DNA from: CAWBBA01 sp963729795
GTDB taxonomy: Bacteria > Desulfobacterota > Desulfomonilia > Desulfomonilales > Desulfomonilaceae
Reading direction: 5' to 3'
NCBI GenBank assembly: GCA_963729795.1
Contig: CAVSPC010000035.1
Location: 10,948-74,947, forward strand
Length of the DNA: 64,000 nucleotides
A model generated the notes under the pieces. That model did no database searches, had not been told where the DNA came from, and worked only from the letters and a program-made list of their open reading frames with translations. The number at the start of each line of letters is the position of its first letter. Within the stretch, counting starts at the first letter, position 1. Position numbers and translations under genes: made by a program. This document shows positions 1 to 9,719 of the stretch, in pieces.

Positions 1-1054
1 GGGATACCACTATCTGAGAAGTAGGAGTTACGAGGGGTATGTATCCGAGATCCTCCCTGACACGCGGTATCTCCTCAATGATCTCATCCAACCTGGGGAG
101 CGCGTTTTGGAGCTTGAGCTGGCTGGTAAGATTAGACATAACACCGCCGGGGATCTGAGTTACGAGCATTCTGCAGTCAACCCCATTGTAAGGCGCTTCG
201 AATTCACTGTAGAGCGCACGGACTACCTTGGCCTCTTCTGCGGCCTCGGTAAGCTTTGCTAGGTCGCAGCCCGTGTCGTATCCGAAACGGCCGAGAGCGT
301 ACACCAGCGATTCTGTGCATGGATGGCCGGTGCCGCCGGCAAACGGACTCAGAACGGAGTCGAGCATGTCGCATCCGGCCTCCACCGCCTTTAAAGCCGA
401 CATCATGCCCAAACCGCAACTGTCGTGGGTATGGAGGTGAATGGGAACGCTCACCGCCTTCTTTAGGCTCGTGACGAGCTCAAAGGTCGTGTGTGGATCA
501 ATGAGGCCCGCCATGTCTTTAATACAGATTTGATCCACTCCTTTGTCTTCCAGTTGTCTTGCTTTGGATACGAATTTTTCAATTGTATGCACAGGGCTGA
601 TCGTAAAGCAGACCGCTCCTTCAGCGATTTTTCCCGTTTCTTTGACCGCTGCGATCACGGCCTCATGGTTCCTCATATCATCCAGGGCGTCAAAAATCCT
701 GAAGACATCTATTCCGTTGCGGGCGGCGGCATGCACGAACTTGTTGACGACGTCATCGGAAAAATTGGTATACGCGACCAGGTTCTGCCCGCGAATGAGC
801 ATCATGTTCTTGACTTTAGGGAGGGCCTCTTTAAGCCGGCGTGCTCTTTCCCACGGGTCTTCCCGCAAGTAGCGAACACATACGTCGAAAGTAGCCCCTC
901 CCCAGGTTTCTGCTCCGTAAATTCCAGTGTCTGCAAGTTTGGCGGCCACTTTAAGCAAGTCATCGAGTTTTATTCGAGTGGCCACTTTGCTTTGGGAGCC
1001 GTCTCTTAGCGTGATATCGAACATCTTTATTTGCTTCGCGCCCTCGGATTTCAT
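1..1054 (-). CDS. Pyruvate/oxaloacetate carboxyltransferase subunit (PycB/OadA type), 3' end off window
   Basis: Read on the minus strand from the ATG at 1054, preceded by GGAGGTTTGA. The protein opens with a DmpG/HMGL-like TIM barrel: FDITLRDGSQS near residue 12, the metal-binding HLHTHD further on, and the segment PLVTPTSQIV at the window edge. These are hallmarks of the biotin-dependent carboxyltransferase subunit of pyruvate carboxylase or oxaloacetate decarboxylase, which moves CO2 between carboxybiotin and pyruvate. The gene is cut by position 1, so the C-terminus and any fused biotinyl domain cannot be seen, and PycB cannot be separated from OadA. Confidence 0.9.
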   Translation of the reverse strand, partial: MKSEGAKQIKMFDITLRDGSQSKVATRIKLDDLLKVAAKLADTGIYGAETWGGATFDVCVRYLREDPWERARRLKEALPKVKNMMLIRGQNLVAYTNFSDDVVNKFVHAAARNGIDVFRIFDALDDMRNHEAVIAAVKETGKIAEGAVCFTISPVHTIEKFVSKARQLEDKGVDQICIKDMAGLIDPHTTFELVTSLKKAVSVPIHLHTHDSCGLGMMSALKAVEAGCDMLDSVLSPFAGGTGHPCTESLVYALGRFGYDTGCDLAKLTEAAEEAKVVRALYSEFEAPYNGVDCRMLVTQIPGGVMSNLTSQLKLQNALPRLDEIIEEIPRVREDLGYIPLVTPTSQIVVS

Positions 1055-1398
1055 TCAAACCTCCAGCTTTTTTGAGTTATCCGCGGAAAGTCGCAGTGCC
1101 TAAAAGTGGTTGCAAGAACCATTCAAGGCATTCGAAGGTATTTAGGTGGCAGTCGCGTCTTGCCGAGTTTTTCGAAAACTCGAGCCAAACGCGGGATTCC
1201 CTGTTGCTAGTTGACAGCATTGTGAATTTTGCCGTCTCTTCCACACGATGCCCCATTAGCGCTCAGACACATATATCACAATCGAGCACATGTCGGCATA
1301 GCAGGATTTCATCTTCCGGACAGATTCGTGGTTTTCTCGATGGTGAAAACCTGAAAAGGCGTTGCATCATGAAGAATCACGCTTTGCGCACAGCACGT
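1055..1398. other. Intergenic region, no gene seen
   Basis: This stretch separates two minus-strand genes and should hold the promoter of the carboxyltransferase gene and the end of the upstream transcript. I see no convincing coding sequence, strong hairpin or repeat in it. Confidence 0.5.
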
Positions 1399-4053
1399 TT
1401 ACCGCCCCTGCGATGCCTCGTCGGAGACGGGCCAAGGAAACAATCTGGCAACCAATTCCCGCGCCTCTTTCTCGGTAGATATGATTCCATCCAACTGCGC
1501 ATCGCGCAAGGCTGCCAGTATGGAAGTGAAAACAGGCCCCGGGCGATATCCCATCTCAATCAAATCTGCTCCGCTAAGGAGAGGAGTAACGGTCCTCAAG
1601 GCGGTGATGTACTCCGATATGGCCTTTCTTGTGTCTTCTCGGGTGGTCTTGGCCATCATGTATAGCAAGCCTTCCATTGGCAACTTTCGAAGGCATGCCA
1701 CTATTTGGCTTGGCCGGTCGACCTGCCCTCTTGCGAAGAGGGCAAGAACCTGCCTCAATTCGATGCGCTTGTCGAGCAGAGCTTTTGCATTGGATTGCAC
1801 GAGCGAAAAGCGTTTCATCACTTCGAAGAACTCTTCATCAGACAACGAATCAGTGAGGGCGAAAAAGTATACAACCCATGACTCCAGTTTGTCCTTGAGA
1901 AAGAGATACTTCCACCACGCGAGAACTCCTGCAACGGCTTCGACAAATTCTGTGGTCTTGGAGTTGAAGTCCAATGCGGGGTGCAGCGCTTGCGGGATTC
2001 CGTATCCGCACATGAGAGCAAGGGAAGGAATCCGGTTCTTTTCATCGAGAATGTGGATCAATTCGTTGAGGAGGCGTTTGCCTTCCACTCTGTCGAAAAC
2101 CTGCATTCTGAGCGCTGCCTTCATCAGCCCAAGCGTGTGTTTGGCGATCGCGAACCCAAAGCGGCCGCTGAAGCGAATTGCGCGAAGTATCCTTGTGGGA
2201 TCTTCAACAAAGGCGAGATTGTGAAGTACGCGAATGACTTTCTCCTTGATGTCTCGAGCTCCTCCGAAAAAGTCGATCACCTGGCCGAACGTGCGAGGAT
2301 TTAGTGCTACTGCCAGGGTGTTCATGGTGAAGTCGCGACGGTACAGGTCTCTTTTTATAGAACTCGTCTCCACCGTGGGCAAAGCCCCGGGTCTCGCGTA
2401 ATACTCGTGCCGGGCCGTGGCAACGTCGATCTTGAATCCGTCGGCAAACAGGAGAACGGCTGTTCCGAACTTGTCATGCCCCTGCACGCGGCAGCCTGGA
2501 AACTCTGTTGCCAACTCTCGTGCAAATGGAATGCCTTCCCCTTCGATGACCAGATCAATGTCGAGATTGTAGTTTCTCAGAAAAAGATCCCGCACCGCAC
2601 CTCCCACGAGGTACGCGCTCTCCCTTCGCTTCGCTGCGACTTCCCCGGCGTGGCGCAGAATGCCGGCCACTCGATCCGGAAATCGTTCCTCCATCAACCT
2701 GCGCACGCTCTTTGTCCGCATCCGTCCGACCGGAAATTCCTCCGGGCCCGTGGAATCGCTCTGACGGGGGAGCTTCAGATGCTCTAACAGGTCGCTGCGA
2801 CTGATAACACCGACTACTCTCCCCTCATCGACTACCGGGACCAGCCGATGTCGGCCGTCCAACGTCACGCGTAGGACCTTCTCGATGGACTCGTCGGGTG
2901 TAACAGAGACCACTCCGGGGTTCATATATTCATAGACTCGCTCCAGCTCCAGGCCGTGATGGAGGGCCTTTTCCACTGCATTTCGATGCAATATGCCCAA
3001 TATGGAACCGTCTCGCACAACTGGAAGCGAACTGATCTGATAACGGCTCAAGAATTTGGCCGCGTCACGGATCGTCCTGCTGGGTCCGATGGTAATCACC
3101 GGGCGGCTCATGATTTCGCCGGCTTTTTGCTTTGGATGCACCTTCTCGTGAAGGCATTCAATGAGCTTTTCGCGCGCCTCGTAAAGAGACAGGTCTCTTA
3201 TCGTGGCACTCGCAGCCGTAGGATGCCCGCCGCCGCCGAACTCTGCTGCAATTTCGCCCGCATTTACTTCTTCCAAACTGCTCCGAGCGATCAAATGGAT
3301 CCTGTCATCCATCCTGACGATGGCAAATATGGCATCAAGACTTTCCATTTCCTTGTACTTGTGCACGAGAATGGCAAGATCTCCGACATAGCCCTCTTGA
3401 GTCGCAGTCGCTACAAGCACCTCGATGCCCCCGAGATTGACCACTTCCGACTCCTCAATGAGCTGGTAGAGGAGTGCGATTTGATCCCTACTCCACTCGC
3501 TGGTCATCATGTTCGAAATGATGTTCAGGTTTGCCCCTTTTGCCAGCAGCCATGCAGCAGCTTCCAAGTCATCTTTGGTAGTCGATGAAAAAGTGAAGGA
3601 GCCGGTATCTTCGTAGATTCCCAAAGCAAGCACTGTGGCTTCCTCGGCATTAAGCTCAATCCCTCGATTCCGGAGTTCACGGATTAGCAATGTTACGGTG
3701 GCTCCGACCTCGCGAACAATTTCCACTTGCCCCTTTACGTCGTCCTCGGAATCGGGATGATGGTCATAGATGTGAATCTCAACATTTCCTGAATCGGCCA
3801 ACGCGGCGAATCTACCGATCCTGCTCCTTTGCCGAGTGTCAACCAAAATAAGGCGATCCACCTTTTCCAGATCGATGTCTTTGGCACGTTCGATGGAGAG
3901 AATGTATAGCGTAGAATCTATAAAGAAGTCGCGGAGGTTCTTTTCCTGTGAGCCCGGAAAAGCGACAAGTGCTCCTGGATAGAGCTTCTTGGCTGCAACC
4001 ATCGACGCGAAAGCGTCGAAGTCGGCATTGAGGTGTGTGGTGATAATTTCCAT
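1399..4053 (-). CDS. DHH-DHHA1-CBS-CBS-poly(A)/CCA tRNA nucleotidyltransferase fusion
   Basis: 884 residues. Residues 1-300 form a DHH phosphoesterase: HLNADFDAFAS at 7, VDTRQRS at 71, DHH at 97-99, and a DHHA1 GGGGHPTAAS near 273. Two CBS domains follow at about 313-430, for adenylate-type ligands. From about 478 a class II nucleotidyltransferase head begins with YLVGGAVRDL and the LDIDLVIEG metal-binding pair, followed by the tRNA-binding helical region. This architecture is known in deltaproteobacteria and other deep-branching bacteria, where the enzyme adds A or CCA to tRNA 3' ends. The DHH part may act on short oligonucleotides or nucleotide signals. Whether it adds only A, or CCA, cannot be told here. 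It is intact and much longer than a plain CCA enzyme of about 400-450 residues because of the fused N-terminal half. Confidence 0.92.
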   Translation of the reverse strand: MEIITTHLNADFDAFASMVAAKKLYPGALVAFPGSQEKNLRDFFIDSTLYILSIERAKDIDLEKVDRLILVDTRQRSRIGRFAALADSGNVEIHIYDHHPDSEDDVKGQVEIVREVGATVTLLIRELRNRGIELNAEEATVLALGIYEDTGSFTFSSTTKDDLEAAAWLLAKGANLNIISNMMTSEWSRDQIALLYQLIEESEVVNLGGIEVLVATATQEGYVGDLAILVHKYKEMESLDAIFAIVRMDDRIHLIARSSLEEVNAGEIAAEFGGGGHPTAASATIRDLSLYEAREKLIECLHEKVHPKQKAGEIMSRPVITIGPSRTIRDAAKFLSRYQISSLPVVRDGSILGILHRNAVEKALHHGLELERVYEYMNPGVVSVTPDESIEKVLRVTLDGRHRLVPVVDEGRVVGVISRSDLLEHLKLPRQSDSTGPEEFPVGRMRTKSVRRLMEERFPDRVAGILRHAGEVAAKRRESAYLVGGAVRDLFLRNYNLDIDLVIEGEGIPFARELATEFPGCRVQGHDKFGTAVLLFADGFKIDVATARHEYYARPGALPTVETSSIKRDLYRRDFTMNTLAVALNPRTFGQVIDFFGGARDIKEKVIRVLHNLAFVEDPTRILRAIRFSGRFGFAIAKHTLGLMKAALRMQVFDRVEGKRLLNELIHILDEKNRIPSLALMCGYGIPQALHPALDFNSKTTEFVEAVAGVLAWWKYLFLKDKLESWVVYFFALTDSLSDEEFFEVMKRFSLVQSNAKALLDKRIELRQVLALFARGQVDRPSQIVACLRKLPMEGLLYMMAKTTREDTRKAISEYITALRTVTPLLSGADLIEMGYRPGPVFTSILAALRDAQLDGIISTEKEARELVARLFPWPVSDEASQGR

Positions 4054-4166
4054 GTCTATCTTTTAGAGTCAGTTAACAGGCAATGAGGTTCGACGTCAAC
4101 AAAAGCGTCCGGATATTTGCATATTGACAAAACCTGCCGTGGGGAATGCAAAAACCATAATAATAT

Positions 4167-4196
4167 CTTGATATCAAGGCCGTGGAATAATATAAT
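4167..4196 (+). promoter_or_regulatory. Sigma-70-type promoter overlapped by a perfect palindrome
   Basis: TTGATA at 4168-4173 and TATAAT at 4191-4196 are 17 bp apart. The perfect 12-bp palindrome CTTGATATCAAG (4167-4178) covers the -35 hexamer, a typical place for a repressor operator. Transcription should start near 4203. Confidence 0.6.
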
Positions 4197-4225
4197 CCGC
4201 CCCCATGTCGAGGGTGCTCCAGGTT

Positions 4226-5575
4226 ATGAGAAGATGTAGGCGATGCGGGCCGCACGGTCACGGCCTTGCCGTCATTATCGTCATGCTGGCTGTCTTGTCC
4301 CCATGGATGCCGGTCCACGCCGATTTTGTCTCAAATAACTGGAAAAAATTCAGGGACATCCACGTTCCACCGGATCTGCCCGACGGGCTGGCTGGCGTGT
4401 TTCTGGAGCCGACCGTCATAGATAGATGCCGACCGGATCTGGGAGACCTCCGCGTGGTGTCTTCGAAGGGCATGTCGGTTCTTGTCACGGTTACGCATCC
4501 GGCGTCGGGTGATGCAGCGAGGCCATTTCCGGCTCAGATATTCCGTGTCGCTAGGACGGCTGGCAAATGGACTGACATTTCAATCGACAAGACAGGCAAG
4601 ATTTTGACCAGCGGCATTCTTATCGGGACTCGCTCGAAGAATTTCGTACGAAGGGTTGAAATACGAGGTTCCGACAATGTCCGAGATGCGTACGTGATCC
4701 GTATGGACGGGCTGATTGCAAGCCTGCCGGGACCGGTTCCGTTTAAGAGCCTCAAATTGGCTCACCCTCTTAATAATTTCCAGTACATGTATCTCCGAAT
4801 TGTGGACGGGGATCAGCCCCCCTTGAAGATAGACTCTGTCCAATGCTGTCCGCCTCCCGCGCACTCGCCTTTGTCAAGGCCCCTCGATGTGCGCATTCTG
4901 GAAAACCGCACGCAGACGGCCTCAGGTTCAACAAGAATAATTGCCGATCTGGGCGAAAAGCGGTTCTCTATCACGCAGGTCGGCTTTTCCACCCCTGCCA
5001 AGGACTTCGTGAAACGAATTCGATTGAAGGGGGCATCTCAGCTCGCACCGGAGGCATGGAAAAAGATCTACGAAGGAACCGTATTTCGACTTCGCAAGGA
5101 TGATGCAACAAGCGAAGTCCTGAAAGTTCGCACCAATCCGGGACTGTTCAGGTACATTTCGATGGAACTATACGGAGGCGGTCGGACTTCGGTGCCGATC
5201 GAGAAGCTCGAAGTTTCCGGAACCATGCGTATGGCCATCTTTGAGTATCATCGCGGCCTTGAGTACAAGCTTTTCTACGATAACCCTTCGGCGGAAGGGG
5301 CAAAATCGAACCCAGCCGAAACTCCCCCCAATGTCGCTAAAATAGTGTCAACCTCCTCAAACGTCAGGCTTGGTCCAGAACGAGAGAATAGTATAGTCCA
5401 GGCACAGCCGGATATTCATACGAAAAAGAAGGCGGGACTAGCGTTCTGGCGGCTCCTGGGAGTGGTTATGGTTGCAGTGGGCCTGTTACTGATGTTCAGC
5501 CTCACACTCAGGACGCGCTCACTCAAGAAGTCTTTCAGGGGAAGAAACTCGCGGATTGTTAACACAAGATCTTAG
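4226..5575 (+). CDS. Exported protein with C-terminal membrane anchor, unknown function
   Basis: I do not recognise this family with confidence. An N-terminal signal peptide (hydrophobic LAVIIVMLAVL ending near VHA-DF) leads a beta-rich ectodomain of about 370 residues, and a single transmembrane helix near the end (LLGVVMVAVGLLLMFSLTL) is followed by a basic tail. The topology suggests a periplasmic domain anchored in the inner membrane, somewhat like DUF3999 proteins. The first ATG at 4205 would be only about two bases from the predicted transcription start, so I prefer the ATG at 4226; with it the signal peptide is intact. Confidence 0.6.
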   Translation: MRRCRRCGPHGHGLAVIIVMLAVLSPWMPVHADFVSNNWKKFRDIHVPPDLPDGLAGVFLEPTVIDRCRPDLGDLRVVSSKGMSVLVTVTHPASGDAARPFPAQIFRVARTAGKWTDISIDKTGKILTSGILIGTRSKNFVRRVEIRGSDNVRDAYVIRMDGLIASLPGPVPFKSLKLAHPLNNFQYMYLRIVDGDQPPLKIDSVQCCPPPAHSPLSRPLDVRILENRTQTASGSTRIIADLGEKRFSITQVGFSTPAKDFVKRIRLKGASQLAPEAWKKIYEGTVFRLRKDDATSEVLKVRTNPGLFRYISMELYGGGRTSVPIEKLEVSGTMRMAIFEYHRGLEYKLFYDNPSAEGAKSNPAETPPNVAKIVSTSSNVRLGPERENSIVQAQPDIHTKKKAGLAFWRLLGVVMVAVGLLLMFSLTLRTRSLKKSFRGRNSRIVNTRS

Positions 5576-5938
5576 CGGCAAGGCTCGGCCTGGATCCGAT
5601 CACGCGTCCCGCGCATAGAATATGGCACTTGCCGAGAAGCCCGAGCGAACTTAGAGGCGAGGGAACTTGGTATGCCGTGAGAGCTATTCTAGCGCCTGCG
5701 GGCATCTCACATGCCATTCATCGCCTCGGACTCCGATTCGGGGGGCCAGCCTGTCCGGAGTTGCACGAGACCGCTTGCGGCGTAATGTGGGCAGACAATC
5801 CCGCTTTGCGCGCGGCGTGCCCCCACTAAGGCGAGCGCGATATTGGTTGCTATTTTTCAATATATATGTGGATCATGCCGCGGCGAGGCACTGAAGGATG
5901 CCTAGGGGAAAAAAGAGCCGCCGTTCCTGGGACAGGAT
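5576..5938. other. Intergenic region between convergent genes
   Basis: It lies between the ends of two converging genes. No coding signal is convincing; small reading frames here have atypical composition and no ribosome binding site. Confidence 0.4.
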
Positions 5939-6709
5939 TCAGGATATCTCTTCCCGAAGGTTGAATGTCATTCGAGTGCTTCCGATATTAATTTCGTCTC
6001 CATCCTGGAGCTGCACCTGAGTGGTCACTACCCTGCCGTTGACTTCCGGTTTCTTCAGCCCTTCTGCGTAAGCCAGGAAAAAGCCGTTCGGTCTCTTGTT
6101 GATTAATGCTGCAGTCTTCCCCACGAGCAGTCCGGAACACCTGACGTCCGAATTGCTTGATTTGCCAAATGTAGTCAGCCGCTTATTCAGATCAATGATC
6201 TGCGGGGTGCCGCCGGATATGATCGTCACAGACCCGTACAGTTCAACTTTCTTGGGTTTCTCCGGCGGACGGTCCTGCGAAAAACCTTTCTGCGCGGCTT
6301 GTTTTGCGAGCAATTCCTGCTGGGCTTGGGTGTCAAGAATGACAGTGTCGCGAAATGAACGGCCCGCCAAGTCCTGATCTTCCGACGATCCTGCCTTGGA
6401 CGGCTGCTCTTCCTCCGGCCGAAGGTCGACGAAATCGAGAGAATGTTTGCCTATGATAATTGAGTCACCATCAAAGATCCTTTCGCGCATTACCTTCTTC
6501 TCATTTAAAAAAGTACCGTTCAGAGATTCGAGATCTACAAGAATATAAAAGTTCGGCTCTTCTTCTTCGATTTGCGCGTGATGGCCCGATACAGCCATGT
6601 TGTCGATAGTGACGTCGTTATCTTCGCGTCTGCCAATGGTGACAGGAGTCGTGTCGAATGTATACTCCTGGAGAACATTATCCTGAAATCTCAGGACGAG
6701 CTTGAACAT
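5939..6709 (-). CDS. Double FHA-domain protein
   Basis: 256 residues. The N-terminal FHA domain is canonical (TIGRREDNDVTIDN, then SGHHAQI, then SLNGTFLN), so it should bind phosphothreonine peptides. After a Glu/Lys-rich linker comes a second FHA-like fold (FGKSSNSDVRCSGLLVGKTAALI, then VNGRVV) whose phosphate-binding Ser/His positions are degenerate. The ATG at 6709 follows GGAGGATACCC. The gene overlaps the end of the upstream phosphatase gene by 19 bp, so the two are probably translated together. A role as adaptor reading Ser/Thr phosphorylation fits the phosphatase neighbour and the kinase gene at 12.8 kb. Confidence 0.9.
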   Translation of the reverse strand: MFKLVLRFQDNVLQEYTFDTTPVTIGRREDNDVTIDNMAVSGHHAQIEEEEPNFYILVDLESLNGTFLNEKKVMRERIFDGDSIIIGKHSLDFVDLRPEEEQPSKAGSSEDQDLAGRSFRDTVILDTQAQQELLAKQAAQKGFSQDRPPEKPKKVELYGSVTIISGGTPQIIDLNKRLTTFGKSSNSDVRCSGLLVGKTAALINKRPNGFFLAYAEGLKKPEVNGRVVTTQVQLQDGDEINIGSTRMTFNLREEIS

Positions 6710-7587
6710 GGGTATCCTCCAAGGGATCTTGCCTTTGAATCGTCATGTTTTCGACCCTTGAACATTTCCCAGGCCCTGGCAATAAAGGACGGCAGCTTGG
6801 ACTTTTGCGCCGGCGGAGGGTCCTCCGAGATGGCAGCTAACGCTACTGTAGTATTGTCGGGACCACCCCTTCGATTCACTTCATCAATTAAACGATCCAG
6901 TGTCTCGGGGCCCGGCTTATCCGTAAGAATTTCCTGTAGAATTTCCGGATCATTCATGACTGTGGTAAGTCCGTCAGTGCAGATAAGGAATATATCACCT
7001 GGGAATACCGTTAATTCATCCACATGGACTCTTATCCTGGGATCCACTCCGATCACAGAAGACAAAATATGTCTCAATTGTGAATCCTGGACCTCATCGC
7101 GAGTCATTATTCCCCGTTCCACCTGATCCTCGGCAAGAGTATGATCCTTCGAGATCTGCTCCATCATGCCGTTCCTAACTAGATACATCCTACTGTCACC
7201 CACGTTGACCAGAGAAATCGTGAAATCGTGTATACTCACCCCCGCCAACGTACTACCCATACCAACAAGATCCGGATTTTCAAGCGATTTCTCCAAGATC
7301 ACCCGGTTGGCTGTGAACGCGGCCTGTCGGAGCAGGTTCGTGTGGTAGGTAAAACGGTGATCATAGTCGTCGAAAATGTCTGGACTGTTGATGGGGCCAT
7401 CGCAATACTTTTTGTAGAAGGAGGAAACGGCATCTGCTGCCAAGCTCGAGGCAACTTCCCCTGCTCGATGGCCACCCATGCCGTCGAGGACGAGAATAAG
7501 TTCGTGCTCGCGATCAACGTAGTGAAAGTCCTCATTGGTGCCTCGCTGTTTTCCGACGTCGGTCTTGGCCCAGACTTCAACGATCAC
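6691..7587 (-). CDS. PP2C-family protein serine/threonine phosphatase
   Basis: About 298 residues with the full set of PPM/PP2C motifs: GKQRGTNEDF, LVLDGMGGHRAGEVAS, NVGDSRMYLVR, LICTDGLTTVM and GGPDNTTVAL. These supply the aspartates for two Mn/Mg ions. A short basic tail follows the catalytic domain. The reading frame opens at a TTG at 7605, but GGAGG lies just in front of a GTG at 7587, so I start there. It probably dephosphorylates targets of the Ser/Thr kinase encoded at 12754-15027 and is co-transcribed with the FHA gene downstream. Confidence 0.9.
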   Translation of the reverse strand: MIVEVWAKTDVGKQRGTNEDFHYVDREHELILVLDGMGGHRAGEVASSLAADAVSSFYKKYCDGPINSPDIFDDYDHRFTYHTNLLRQAAFTANRVILEKSLENPDLVGMGSTLAGVSIHDFTISLVNVGDSRMYLVRNGMMEQISKDHTLAEDQVERGIMTRDEVQDSQLRHILSSVIGVDPRIRVHVDELTVFPGDIFLICTDGLTTVMNDPEILQEILTDKPGPETLDRLIDEVNRRGGPDNTTVALAAISEDPPPAQKSKLPSFIARAWEMFKGRKHDDSKARSLGGYPCSSSS

Positions 7588-7965
7588 AGGGCCTCCGGAT
7601 ATCAACGAGCAATGTCGGCGTGGTCCCGATCTCCATTTCCTGTTTTCTGGCTTTTTGCATCCTGACCCACTACAGTCGCTTTACTAGCTGAAGATCTAAC
7701 TGATTTCAGCAAGAAAATCAAGAACTATCATGAGACTTCCAGCTTCGGGTAACGCAACGCGGCCGTGCAGACGGTACTAAAGTGGGGAAAAGCTCTTTGA
7801 AAACGTTGCAATCGCGGCGCAAACAAATTATGGACGAATTAGGGCAGGGGCCGACAGGATCAGACAACCTGCCCTTCAGAGAGCGGGGCGAGCAGGATGT
7901 TGATTTACCTTATAAACAAATGATATAAGCTCAGGGGTCTCGGGAGGGCAGCGGAGGCCATACGG
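7588..7965. other. Divergent intergenic region
   Basis: It separates the divergent phosphatase and lipoprotein genes. Apart from the promoter listed separately at 7900-7929 I see no gene or repeat in it. Confidence 0.4.
7900..7929 (+). promoter_or_regulatory. Probable promoter of the SH3 lipoprotein gene
   Basis: TTGATT (7900-7905) and TATAAG (7924-7929) are separated by 18 bp and lie 36 bp before the ATG at 7966. Confidence 0.45.
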
Positions 7966-9078
7966 ATGGATTTTTCACACAACGAAACGCGCACCGTCGG
8001 ATTCTACACCATGATTGTCCTCTTGGGCACTTGCTGGCTTGTGGCTTCCGGATGCCAGGAAGTGGACACTCTCAAGAGAGAACTTTTGAAGAGGGCCCAG
8101 AGCAAGATTCTCCATAACAAGACACCTTTCACCCCTCGAGACGGAATTACAATTCGAACCACTTCTCTATACGAGACCGCTAATGAGAATTCGCCGGTGA
8201 TCATCAAGTTGCCTGCCGAAACCTCCATCCATCTCTTGGATAAAGTGGGAGAATACTATCGTGCCCGTATGCGCGACGGAAGGGAAGGATACCTTAAGCA
8301 GAAGGTCATAGGCGGACAAGACATCATTGATAAGACTCAAGAACTTCGACGCTCTATCGAAGGAGTTCCACCCCAGGCCGAGGGAGTTATCCACAGCAAG
8401 GCTAACTTTCGACTGGAACCCGGCCGTCAATACGAGGTCATCGAGATTCTGCCGCCAGGTAAGAAATTCGAAGTTTATGAGCGGGTAGTTTCTTTGAGGC
8501 GGCCCAATTCCCCGGCGGTGAAGCTGGCTCAGAAAGGGATGCCAGGTAGCCAAAGCTTGTCCCTTGAAGATGACGCGCCGGCAATGGACGATGCATCGGA
8601 CGAACAGGTGAAAAAGGATGTTTGGTACAAGGTGAAGATCGAAGATGGCAGGGTCGGATATATTTATACGCACAACATGCGGCTCACCCCCCCGGAAGAC
8701 ATAGCTAGAGCCGTTCCTTTTATGCGAATGATGGGTTGGAGAACTGTGAGCACCATAGATGATCCGGATCAAGGTGCCAAGAACAATTATATTGTCGCAT
8801 ACGCGCCGATAGGAAGGGATCCTGGCTGCGACTATACGAAACTCTATTTCATGACCTGGTCGACAAAGCTCAAGAGGCGTGCGATAAACTGGCAACTAGC
8901 CATCAGCGGAGTCCTACCGGTGACCAACTTCCGCTTCGACAGAAAACCCGGCTTTAGCATACGTTCGCTTCATCCGTCGAAGAGGGATAAATTGGTCCTC
9001 ACCAACTTCGTCATAGTCAGAGGCCATGTTCGGAAGGTAAGTGAGGAGGAGATCCCCAATACTGCCCGGATTCACTAG
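7966..9078 (+). CDS. SH3-domain lipoprotein
   Basis: 370 residues. A signal sequence ends in the lipobox LVASGC at about residue 30, so the mature protein should be lipid-anchored. Two bacterial SH3 (SH3b) stretches follow: ITIRTTSLYETANENSPVI...GYLKQKV and a second region that ends VGYIYTHNM. These often bind peptidoglycan or wall peptides. The last 130 residues are unrecognised. GCGGAGG lies before the ATG. Confidence 0.8.
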   Translation: MDFSHNETRTVGFYTMIVLLGTCWLVASGCQEVDTLKRELLKRAQSKILHNKTPFTPRDGITIRTTSLYETANENSPVIIKLPAETSIHLLDKVGEYYRARMRDGREGYLKQKVIGGQDIIDKTQELRRSIEGVPPQAEGVIHSKANFRLEPGRQYEVIEILPPGKKFEVYERVVSLRRPNSPAVKLAQKGMPGSQSLSLEDDAPAMDDASDEQVKKDVWYKVKIEDGRVGYIYTHNMRLTPPEDIARAVPFMRMMGWRTVSTIDDPDQGAKNNYIVAYAPIGRDPGCDYTKLYFMTWSTKLKRRAINWQLAISGVLPVTNFRFDRKPGFSIRSLHPSKRDKLVLTNFVIVRGHVRKVSEEEIPNTARIH

Positions 9079-9152
9079 AATCCCGTGAACTTGAAGCGCG
9101 AAGAGCAGGGCCTTATTCGTTTCAGACTACCATACGACGCGGTTCCCCGTCT

Positions 9153-9719
9153 TCACCGCGATCCCGTTTCGCAAACAGATCCGTTCAGAGGATATTCGGT
9201 CAGAGCGACAAAACCGAAGACCGTGGTCAACATATTCTGGGGAAACGGCGTGAGCAGACGATTGTACAATCGGGCAGTGCTGTTATAGCTCTGCCGGTGG
9301 AAAGTTATCCGCTGGGAAATCTTCGCCACTTTCTTCCAGTTCATGGCGAAAGGGGGATATTGGGCGAGCCCCGGCTTTGACTCTGCAAGATTCTCTATCT
9401 CTCTTAGTTGAACTTCCATGTCATCGACTGAAGCTACAATAGTTCCCGGATCTTTCGAACGTATGGAAATTGAACGTGCTTCCAGGAGGCGTTCTGCGGG
9501 CTTCGCATACGCCGGCTCAAAACCTCTTACCGCCTCCACAAGGCCCGGGATCAGTTCGTTGCGATCGTTGACGGCATCGAGAAATCCTTCCCATTCAACG
9601 CGTGCCTCAGTTCTGATCTCCCGGAGCGATGGACGCAATGTGAGGAAAGAAACCAATACAATGAGGACGAAGACCACCAAAGAAGAGAAGCCTAATTCCA
9701 CAACTCGCGATAGAGCCAT
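9153..9719 (-). CDS. LemA family protein
   Basis: 188 residues. One N-terminal membrane helix (LGFSSLVVFVLIVLVSFL) is followed by a helical domain carrying LemA signatures: DRNELIPGLVEAVRGFEP in the first half and YNRLLTPFPQNMLTTVFGF near the end. LemA proteins are inner-membrane proteins of uncertain role. The gene points toward the SH3 lipoprotein gene and stands alone. Confidence 0.85.
   Translation of the reverse strand: MALSRVVELGFSSLVVFVLIVLVSFLTLRPSLREIRTEARVEWEGFLDAVNDRNELIPGLVEAVRGFEPAYAKPAERLLEARSISIRSKDPGTIVASVDDMEVQLREIENLAESKPGLAQYPPFAMNWKKVAKISQRITFHRQSYNSTARLYNRLLTPFPQNMLTTVFGFVALTEYPLNGSVCETGSR

Noticed and set aside
1072..1665. 197-codon plus-strand frame
   Set aside because: Most of it is antisense to the DHH-CBS-CCA gene and it has no ribosome binding site or domain.
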